Assembly (NCBI GenBank): GCA_003427395.1
Contig: BFEA01000814.1
Location: 155,289-178,445, forward strand
Origin: Chara braunii
Lineage: Eukaryota; Streptophyta; Charophyceae; Charales; Characeae
DNA length: 23,157 bases
Reading direction: 5' to 3'
Part shown: positions 15,842-23,157 of the stretch, in pieces
How the letters are laid out: each line of letters opens with the position of its first letter
Position numbering within the stretch: the stretch's first letter is position 1
Translations under genes and position numbers: made by a program
Notes under the pieces: generated by a model
What the model was told of the DNA's origin: nothing
Seen by the model: the letters and a program-made list of their open reading frames with translations, nothing else
Databases searched by the model: none

Positions 15842-16085
15842 TTCGAAAAGAAAAGAAAAAAACAGTAAATGTAGTTTTGTCCCTGTAGCAGTTTCGAATA
15901 AGCAAAAGTAGAAAACATAGGGGGTAATTTTTTGTTGGCGTTTTTGAACTCAGGGCCTCTGCACACCACGGCCTGCCCCTGCAGCTACCACATCCGAGCT
16001 TATTAGAAAGTGTTGTGCAGCCTTTTTGCCTTTTTTAATTTGGTGCATGAGTAACCATCAGGTGCGTGCTTTTTTTGGCTTATAA
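15842..16085 (+). repeat. Dispersed repeat, copy A
   Basis: It shares with 16595-16880 the order: GAAAAG, A run, CA(G/C)TAAATG..AGTTT, then AGGGCCTCTGCACACCAC, CCTGCCCCTG, a GCTTATTA block, and TTTTTGCCTTTT. Divergence is high. Nothing coding inside. Confidence 0.5.
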
Positions 16086-16594
16086 GGAACTCAATTTCCT
16101 TCCCCGTATAGTTGGATCTTAAGAAAAACAAAAACAGACTTGATAGGCCCATCCCCCAAGGGCCCAAGAGAAGGTACCTCATTGTGATGGCCCCATTCTA
16201 TTTTGGGGGGGAGCTGTACCTGCTGGAAACAGTGTCCAACATCCCATTCCTAACTAAGCATTTGGCAATTTACAGATTTTGACTGCCCTTCGACGGGCCT
16301 TCGTTCAGAAGTTTCTTTTTTCAGTTCAAAAAAATAAAAATAAAAAATAAAAAATAAAATAAAATAGGGGATTAACTTCGCTATAGCAACAACTTTTTCA
16401 GAATTTCAGAACAACCGCACCCGCGTCAGGTTTTGAGTTTGGAAAGGCCTTTTTTATTTCCTTTTTTCGTTTTTGAGATCAATTGAACGAGATTATACAA
16501 GTATATGCAATGGTTACACAAAGTACCCCTGGGTTGGCTACCCGGACAGGTTTCAATCCTTCCCACGCAGTTGTCTTCAGGGGGCTTTTTCCGA
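16086..16594. other. Gene-free interval with an A-rich simple repeat
   Basis: No coding signal. An AAAAAT-type simple repeat lies at 16328-16366. Confidence 0.5.
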
Positions 16595-16880
16595 GTTCGA
16601 AAAGGCATTAAAAAAAACACTAAATGGCAGTTTGGTCATGGAGCGAGTTTGAAATGTGGGTTTCAATAAAAGTCCGCGGGTTCTTTTTTGCCTCTTCTGA
16701 ATCAAGGCCCTGTGCACACTGCACACCACTGCCCGCCCCTGTACTTATGACATTCAGGCCCTCTGCGCAACACGGCCCACCCCTGTGCTCCCCTGTGCTT
16801 ATGACATCCACGCTTATTACGAAGTGCAGTGCCACTTTTGCCTTTTCGTACTTGCCGGTCTTTTTTGCTGTCCGGTGGTT
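16595..16880 (+). repeat. Dispersed repeat, copy B
   Basis: Second copy of the sequence at 15842-16085. An internal duplication of the GGCCCT...CCCGCCCCTG...CTTATGACAT block occurs at about 16708-16755 and 16757-16807. Confidence 0.5.
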
Positions 16881-17149
16881 TTTCTAGCCGATTTGAAACT
16901 CGGATTTGACTGAACCGCATTTAACCCACTTCTTAACTTGGTTTAAAGCACCATTCGCAGCAGGAATTATTGGGGACTCGGATGCTCACTTGTGACTTGG
17001 CCAGGAAGATCAACTGGGGTAGGGAATAGTATTCAAGACAAGCAGGGTCAATAAATAGACAGAGAAAGGGCGGTCTTGGCAAGATCAATTATGGGATCGG
17101 GCTATCAAGGCTGGATGAGGGAAGGGAGAATTCAATGTGTATGGGGAGA
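16881..17149. other. Gene-free interval left of the adapter scar
   Basis: Nothing coding seen. Its adjacency to sequence right of 17186 is doubtful because of the adapter. Confidence 0.5.
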
Positions 17150-17186
17150 TGTCTCTTATACACATCTAGATGTGTATAAGAGACAG
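17150..17186. other. Nextera mate-pair junction adapter (assembly artefact)
   Basis: Two Tn5 mosaic ends meet head to head: TGTCTCTTATACACATCT followed at once by AGATGTGTATAAGAGACAG. This is the 38-nt circularisation junction of the Illumina Nextera mate-pair kit, lacking only its first C (17149 is A). It is not natural DNA of this genome. The flanks may come from the two ends of a circularised fragment, so the contig join here is suspect. Confidence 0.97.
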
Positions 17187-17465
17187 AGGTGGGAGAGGGG
17201 GAGACAGGGTGAACAAGAATAAAATGTGCCAGTTGGGATGTACCTGGGTAGTCATCAAGTCACTCAAGTGTAGTATCTGTTCTGATTAGTTTAATATCTG
17301 ATCCGTGGTCCATCGGGCCACAACTATATTAATAGTGTGCTGGGCCCTGCAACCAACTGGCGCGGCGGCGCCCAGTAACTGTCTGGCGCCTCAAAAAACC
17401 CCAAAAATGTAAAAATTTAGGCCTCTTGAAGAAATGCAGGCCCGTCTTCACTTAGGGCAGGCAAA
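17187..17465. other. Interval right of the adapter scar
   Basis: No recognisable gene. Contains a GC-rich GGCGCGGCGGCGCC stretch near 17359. Confidence 0.4.
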
Positions 17466-17699
17466 ATGCTTGCAGAGGGGCCCATTTATGACCCTGCTGA
17501 GGACAAGGATCCTCACAAAGGTTTCTCAATGATCTGGCATTTTTGCAAAGCTCACTTCATGTCGAGGGAAGAGGGGTGCTGTGGGCGTTGTGGGCGTACC
17601 CGTGGTGGAACTCCTTTTTCACCCCTGAGCAAGCACGTGCCACTTTTCAAACCACCAGTACTTCCTAAAGCCGTGCCTGTTAAAGAGCCACAGTTTTAG
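17466..17699 (+). CDS. Short hypothetical ORF
   Basis: A 77-codon frame from ATG to TAG. It has a mixed, non-repetitive composition and a Cys/His-containing stretch (HFCKAHF...CCGRCGR), loosely zinc-binding in look. I do not recognise a family. The sequence lies beside an assembly scar and transposon debris and could be a fragment of a longer exon or chance. Confidence 0.2.
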   Translation: MLAEGPIYDPAEDKDPHKGFSMIWHFCKAHFMSREEGCCGRCGRTRGGTPFSPLSKHVPLFKPPVLPKAVPVKEPQF

Positions 17700-17822
17700 G
17701 AACGTACTGGCCACTACAGGAGTGCCCTCATTTTTCCGACTAGAAATGTTTCTACTCTACGTTTTTTCCGCGGCCTATAGGTGGGCCAACTACTGGTGGT
17801 TTAAGTCTTCCTACACATGAAT

Positions 17823-18316
17823 TCATGCATTGGAACATAGGGGCCACCTCACTTCTTTCTCAGTGAATGGTCTGCCACAAATTTCATCTTCTTTTTCAGT
17901 TTGCATCTTGTTGAGTCCTGCCTTCTGTGTGCATGCTATATCATGCTGCTTCATACATTTGCTAAGAGCACCTTGAAGCCTCCTACCCACCTTGTTGGGA
18001 AAAGTCATAAAACATCCCCGCGACGAAACCTTTGTATCCATTTCCCCCCAAACGGGGAAAAAAGTGTCGCAGGTCCCAAAATCACTTTGCACCTTGTCTG
18101 GGCCGGTAACGGCCAATGTGTGAAAATGGTGGGAAAGTGTTTTGCAGGGTGCAAAAATGACGCCCAGAGTGATTTTGGGGTCTGTGGCACCTTCTTCCGC
18201 ATCTGGGGGGAAATGGATACAAAGGTTTCGTCGCGGGGAGATTTATGACTTTTCCCCACCTTGATCCATCCTTCCCAAAATCTCTCAAGGGTTTTTCCGT
18301 CCTCTTTCTCCAACTA
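17823..18316 (-). pseudogene. Short minus-strand frame split by a foldback insertion
   Basis: If the foldback at about 17995-18258 and one of the flanking CCCACCTTG copies are removed, the minus strand reads through in one frame: LEKEDGKTLERFWEGWIKVG joins RRLQGALSKCMKQHDIAC and runs to a stop near 17823. The frame is only about 75 codons and matches no family I know. Upstream, an overlapping frame stays open to about 18396, so a frameshifted older coding remnant is possible. Confidence is low. Confidence 0.25.
17995..18258. mobile_element. Foldback element with ~92-bp arms
   Basis: The arms 17995-18086 and 18168-18258 are inverted copies. They share GGGAAAAGTCATAAA, CCCCGCGACGAAACC, TTTGTATCCATTTCCCCCCA and CCCAAAATCACT. 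Pairing continues inward with TTTGCACC/GGGTGCAAA. The direct repeat CCCACCTTG occurs at 17986-17994 and 18255-18263. Depending on where the ends are placed, the TSD is 5-9 bp. Confidence 0.8.
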
Positions 18317-18319
18317 GCT

Positions 18320-19677
18320 TTTGCCATTGGTCCCATGTGTTCCAGAAACCCCATTCCTATGTCCTTTGTGTCTCTAATTTGTTCAATGGTTGTCAATGCC
18401 TAGTCGTCAAGCGGAGAAAGGCTGCTTCCTCTAGGCCGCAACTCCATCATGCACAACCCACGGATCTCCTCTGATCCAAGTGCAGGTCCACCTTGGTCAG
18501 CAGCTGGTTTTTTTTTCACAATTAGTCTGGATGGTTGGTTCGAGTAGTTGGTGGTTGATTGGCAAGTAAGAGAGGTTGGATGTGCTCGCGCCTAATCAAG
18601 TATGAGTTGCAAGTTCAGTGCAATTGATAGTTTGAATGTATGTGAGCATGACGTGCTGATTGGACCATGCAGGACGACTGGCCACAGATTCGTCGTCAGC
18701 ACAACCACAAATTGTCTATACCTGTGCAGTGTGCATTGAAGTTGTCGCTGGATAATGGTTGAGTATCCATGGAGCGGGACCTTGTATAAGTCGCAGCTAG
18801 ATGATCGACATGTGTTTTTCTCGTCCTTTGATTGAAGTTCTTGTCATTGGTCCTTTGCATGGTGTATGCATGCATTGCAAGTCATAATAAGTATGTTATT
18901 CTCCATTGTAGGGCCTTGTATGAGTAGTTGCGTAATGGATCCATGTGCGCTGTGTGAGTCGACATGAATGCTACCAATATCTGCTATGATGCTGTCTCCC
19001 TCTTTGAATGAATGAAAAAGATGGAATAATTACTTGTTCTCAAGATTTCTCTCTCCCCTACAACCTTGATCTAACCATTTGGGTCCCAAGCTTTCAATCG
19101 TCCTTTCCTGTTGCCTTAAAATAATGATCAGATACGTGCATGCGAATGGGGTGTCCGAGAAGCAGCAACCTGAACCGGAAACCGTACATCATTCAACATT
19201 AAACTTATTTCTTGAGGTATGTGGGATGCAGGTTTGTGATAATGGAAACCAAGCCTACTTCCTACTCCTTGTTTTCGCCCTATCACCAGCTCACCCTTAT
19301 TCAGTGGATAACCATACGATTTTCCTTACTGCAAACATGTTGTTTCGAGTGTAAGCATGAAGATCAATTCCATGCGACATAATGCCAGTGTTTTACTTAC
19401 AAGCCAACATATAAGATAGAAAAAAAAAAGAAAAAAGAAAAAAAGATAGAATTGGTGAATGAAAGGCTCTACAAGAACTCAACACTTCCAACTTTGTAGA
19501 GCACCCAAGCACACCTTGTGATTGCAACTGCACACCTGCAGCTTCTAGCACTGCAAAAGAAGACGGAATTGCTCCCTGACTTTGTACATAAAAGATGGGT
19601 TTTTGTGGCAAAACAAGACACGACACCAACAGGCATTGACCGGCGCACGACTGTATACACCAGCCCCTTGAACTGAC
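18320..19677. other. Gene-free interval
   Basis: No coding frame I can support. A TTTGAATGAATGAAAAAG stretch near 19000 resembles a transcript 3' end but has no partner ORF. An A-rich AAAAAG repeat lies near 19421-19446. Confidence 0.4.
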
Positions 19678-19869
19678 ATTTCGTCAAAATGGACATCCTT
19701 TTTTTTTAAAACGAAATTGAAACAGAGTTTTTTTGCCGAAAACTCGTCAAAATTTGTTGTTCCTGAGGGTCCAGCGTTTGTAGGGTACAGCAAATTTTGA
19801 CGAGTTTTCGGCCAAAAAACTCGGTTTCAATTTCGTTCAAAAAATAAAAAATGTCCATTTTGACGAAAT
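19678..19869. mobile_element. Long hairpin / MITE-like foldback with 79-bp arms
   Basis: The arms 19678-19756 and 19791-19869 pair with few mismatches and indels around a 34-nt loop. Shared blocks include ATTTCGTCAAAATGGACAT, ACGAAATTGAAAC and CCGAAAACTCGTCAAAATTTG. No convincing TSD flanks it. It could be a MITE or a small-RNA precursor. Confidence 0.85.
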
Positions 19870-20252
19870 GGTCGTCTTGGGACAATACATTCTAAGGATT
19901 ATAAACACTGCATTTACCAACCAGAGGTTAGTCCATGGCTGTTGTATGTCGGGTCTAGACTATGACTAGTTTGCTTGTCATTCTTGGTCAATGGTTGTTC
20001 TGATGATTGTGTACTTGTTTCCCTCAAATTCCCTGTCTCTCACAGCATATCAACCAGACTACAGTCCTCCCCCCAAACGCAAGTATGTACTATTCAACTT
20101 TCCCTGGAAAAGTCAATTTCTCAAAGTCGCCCCCAAAAATCCAAACACTCAAAGAGTATACATCCTCAAATAGTACACACATGCGTTCTATTTGAATCGA
20201 GTGCACGTATGTTTTATTCGAACAGATTGGTGTTATATTCAAACAAAATGCA

Positions 20253-20256
<4 letters not shown>
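19870..20256. other. Gene-free interval
   Basis: Nothing coding recognised. Confidence 0.4.
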
Positions 20257-20312
<56 letters not shown>

Positions 20313-20313
20313 N

Positions 20314-20386
<73 letters not shown>

Positions 20387-20404
20387 TGTGTGTGTGTGTG
20401 TGTG
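20257..20404. repeat. Compound (CT)n-(GT)n microsatellite with an N
   Basis: CT repeats with one N at 20313, then a short GT repeat. The true length is unknown because of the gap. Confidence 0.95.
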
Positions 20405-20962
20405 TTTGTGTCTTACTTGGATATTGCGAATATGGTGGATCATGACGGCTAATGGCGATAGCGGATCTTGGCACCAAGACTGCTTCGACTTTCGACTGCA
20501 CAGTTCAAATGTCACGTACAACTTGGGTCTCGCTCCACTACTCTCCATATGCGCAAAAGACAAAAAATGTGATGTATCCTTTCATTTTCTAGGAGAAAAC
20601 TTATTCTAATTTTGCACATTTAACGAGTATTTGAGAGAGGCTCCGGTATCAGACTCTCGTGGTTTTTTTTTTTTTTTTAAATGCCCAACCTGCCAAATCT
20701 TTGAGTGAAATAGCATAATAGATACCTCCATACATCGATAGGCATCCGAGAGCCTTTCATGAACTGCGTGCGCAAGTTTCCTCGCATATAGCTCTCACGG
20801 AGGTTCTTAGTTAGCGACTGTAAGTAAGGCGCCAGAGGCTTGGCAATGGTGACCTCAATGGACGTCGTGAGAATGATCAATAAAATTTGTGTTCTTCCTA
20901 GAGCTCTTTGAGTATTAATAAAATTTAATTATAAATAAAATATCAATTTAAATTGATATTAC
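20405..20962. other. Gene-free interval with an element-end relic
   Basis: TTGGGTCTCGCTCCACTACT (about 20524-20543) matches the terminal motif of the element at 2529-2993 for over 20 bp, so another copy or a solo end of that family lies here. A T run occurs at 20664-20679. Confidence 0.5.
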
Positions 20963-20970
20963 ATTATAAC

Positions 20971-21256
20971 CTAGGCTACCAGAGTGGCCCGGGGCCACTT
21001 GCCCGGCTGGGCCAAAAAATATAAAAAAATAAAAAGATAAAAATAATTTTTGAACTTTATTTGTTATTTTAAATTTGGTAACGAATTTCAATGTGACCGT
21101 GAGGCAAAAGTTGTTCAGTTTAATTTTCTGCATAACATAGTTTTTTCAAGATTTTTTTGTTTTTTCTTATTTTTGCGAGGACCTTTCCCGGGTCCTTGCA
21201 CGGTCAGCCAGTCCGAGGAAAATAGGGTGACCCGGGCGGCCCGGCTGGTAGCCTAG
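20971..21256. mobile_element. hAT-like non-autonomous element with 8-bp TSD
   Basis: The 286-bp element starts CTAGGCTACCAG and ends with its exact inverse CTGGTAGCCTAG. The 8-bp direct repeat ATTATAAC lies immediately outside on both sides (20963-20970 and 21257-21264). The ends are GC-rich (CCCGGG, GCCCGGCTGG), the middle AT-rich. An 8-bp TSD with short TIRs is the hAT pattern; no transposase is encoded. Confidence 0.85.
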
Positions 21257-21264
21257 ATTATAAC

Positions 21265-22130
21265 ATAATTAGATTATTATAGTTATAAATATGAATATAA
21301 GATTCATTGTACATATTATATTGCGATTCAAATTGAACATGTTATAGATTGATGTATTTCATTTTTTATTCTCTGCATTATCTATTCTTTACTTTATAAA
21401 ATTAGTCGAGTAATGACAATTATATTAAACAGAATGAGGATTGAAAATAATAATGAATATAATAAAAATATATATTTTTTCTTTGAGATAATATTTTTAT
21501 AAAATAAAATAGATTGAATATTCATCAATATAAGTCAATAGATTGAGCGCATATTATATTAATATGTTGATAGAAAATATATATATATATTGTCATAAAC
21601 AAATATATACAATATAAAAACAAAAAAATCAAAAATAATGCAATCAATTCAAAATATAGAATAAAAAAATAATGTAATATATATGTATATATATATATAT
21701 ATATCTACAAATACAATATATTACTTATTTTAGTAGATTTGTATCTATAAAATGAGAAGATCCTTAATTTTGTTTAATATCATTTAAAAGAGATAAATCC
21801 AATACAATGAAATAAATCAAAATAATTAAAAAATAAACATATACATATGTAGATATATATATATATGTAGAGAAATACATAGTGGGTGTTCGTATTTTCT
21901 TTAAATACTTCAAGAATGTATATATAATTTTTTTACCTACAAAAATATATTTTACTTTTTGAACTTTCCTAAATAAAATAACAACTTACAGCCCTATGTT
22001 TTCCATTACTTTATTCAAATTATTGTTTTTATCAATAATTGAAATATTTACCATTATAATCAATTTTTATTTCTATAATTGTTAGATTTTTTTATTATTG
22101 TTTTATATATAAATTATTCAAATCGTTCTA
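21265..22130. other. AT-rich island
   Basis: Very AT-rich DNA with TATATA runs (21579-21590, 21683-21705, 21855-21866) and no open frame of note. The composition differs sharply from the rest. It could be ancient repeat, a matrix-attachment-like region or a transferred organellar spacer; nothing decides. Confidence 0.6.
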
Positions 22131-23000
22131 ATTTGAACGGATGTCCCGATGGACAATGCCTTGTATTTTCAAAGGTAAGACCCATTTGATCTATTCGTTA
22201 ATAACAAACGTGTGACACATTGGCTTCCGTGCATAAACGAACTTTCGAGACCCTCTATTTTTACCATATTTTTAAGCTCAAAATAATATGTTATTGACGA
22301 TTTATAATGTTCGAGTCTAAATGGCCGCCAAGTTTCCTCGTCTTCAAAGCGTTTTTATATTTCAGGGTTTCGGGAACTTCGCTTTATTTTCTTGTAAATT
22401 TTAGAAAGGAACTACACGCACCTTAGGAGACGTGCTGAAATTTGGGCCGACAGTCGAGAATTTATAAAATTTTGTGCACGTTTTTTTTAGCGACATGTCT
22501 TTTCTACGCAATATCATTCTCGAGGAATAAGAATTAGCTAAGGAAATCACGAGTTTTTAATCCCGCGCTCGGAATTTGTATTTGGGTTTTTCAATCTTAA
22601 ATATTGTTTAGGAATTATGCACATTCTCAGTCGGATGCAACTTACTCTTTTGGTGCCTTTTTTATTTGGTCAGCGCCATGCATGCGAGCTTCCCCCATCC
22701 CTTGCTACATCTTTAACCATCTCCCGTCCTTCCTTCTTCGCGCCATCTTTCTCCACCAGCAACCGTATTATTTTCCCCTCATTTCCACTCCTCCTTCTTG
22801 CTTGGACTGAATTTTGGTCTTGCTTTGCTCTATCTTCCATAACCACCCTTCCCGCCTTCATCTAAACGTAGGAAAACCCCGCCGATCCCCCAAGTATTTG
22901 TAAAAATCGAACGGTAACGTGTAAGGTGGCTCTTAATACTTCATGCAATGATCTAATTGGCTAAGAAATACCTCATGCGGATTGACATGGCCTTGTGGAG
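22131..23000. other. Gene-free interval
   Basis: No coding frame I can support. Composition returns to average, becoming pyrimidine-rich from about 22690. Confidence 0.4.
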
Positions 23001-23090
23001 TGCTTACCCTTGTCCCTCCCCTTCTTTTCATTCTCCCCCTTCTCTCTCCCTCCCCCTCTTCACCGCAACTATAAAGCTCACAAATGTATT

Positions 23091-23157
<67 letters not shown>
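23000..23157 (+). repeat. Pyrimidine-rich stretch ending in truncated (CT)n
   Basis: CCCTTCTCTC-type sequence passes into a (CT)n tract from about 23092 to the last base. As at the other CT tracts, the contig probably breaks in the microsatellite. Confidence 0.9.

Noticed and set aside
17150-17186. Natural Tn5-like transposon end
   Set aside because: The mosaic ends meet directly with no element between, exactly as in the commercial mate-pair junction, so an artefact is far more likely.
1-23157. CRISPR array, bacterial operon or phage region
   Set aside because: No regularly spaced repeats with unique spacers, no Shine-Dalgarno-led gene series. All architecture is eukaryotic.

Overview
The window reads as eukaryotic nuclear DNA. 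Evidence: one gene with a GT-AG intron, long (CT)n, (AC)n and (GT)n microsatellites, poly(A)/poly(T) tracts, and many short inverted-repeat transposons with target-site duplications (TSDs). The transposon types and compact introns suit a plant or streptophyte alga. A charophyte such as Chara would fit, but that is a guess; nothing here proves the species. The assembly has visible scars: single N characters inside two (CT)n tracts (4500, 20313) and an untrimmed Nextera mate-pair junction adapter at 17150-17186.

Layout. 1-2200: pyrimidine-rich repeat DNA with two diverged direct repeats, a palindrome, a minus-strand LINE-like 3' end with a 50-nt poly(T), and a small foldback. 2200-4080: dense DNA-transposon debris: an array of over 20 CTCTTGAAA-like motifs around an element with 27-bp inverted ends, a near-perfect 47-bp hairpin, and copy 1 of a MITE. 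4080-6790: a compound microsatellite, a degenerate (ATCA)n tract and a purine-rich upstream region. 6791-13665: the only substantial gene. 13666-15250: nested insertions (MITE inside a Mutator-like foldback inside a LINE-like tail). 15250-20970: microsatellites, dispersed repeats, the adapter scar and two large foldbacks. 20971-21256: a hAT-like non-autonomous element with an 8-bp TSD. 21265-22130: a very AT-rich island. The right end is pyrimidine-rich and runs into a truncated (CT)n.

The central discovery is the gene at 6791-13665. Its N-terminus is an Hsp70 nucleotide-binding domain followed by a vestigial substrate-binding region. Then come three tandem ~570-residue modules. I read each module as an Hsp70-lid-like helical segment, a full-length triosephosphate isomerase (TPI)-like barrel and a second, shorter TPI-like domain. 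The barrel landmarks are conserved, but the catalytic His and Glu are replaced in every module and the Lys in two of three. The Hsp70 domain has also lost the phosphate-loop Asp. This looks like a chaperone-ATPase relative fused to tandem TPI pseudoenzymes, an architecture I do not know from the literature.

As assembled the gene carries one upstream in-frame TAG, one TGA exactly where the sister modules have Trp, and two single-base frameshifts. An apparent third frame change is explained by an 83-nt intron. The locus is therefore either a young pseudogene or a gene damaged by assembly errors.
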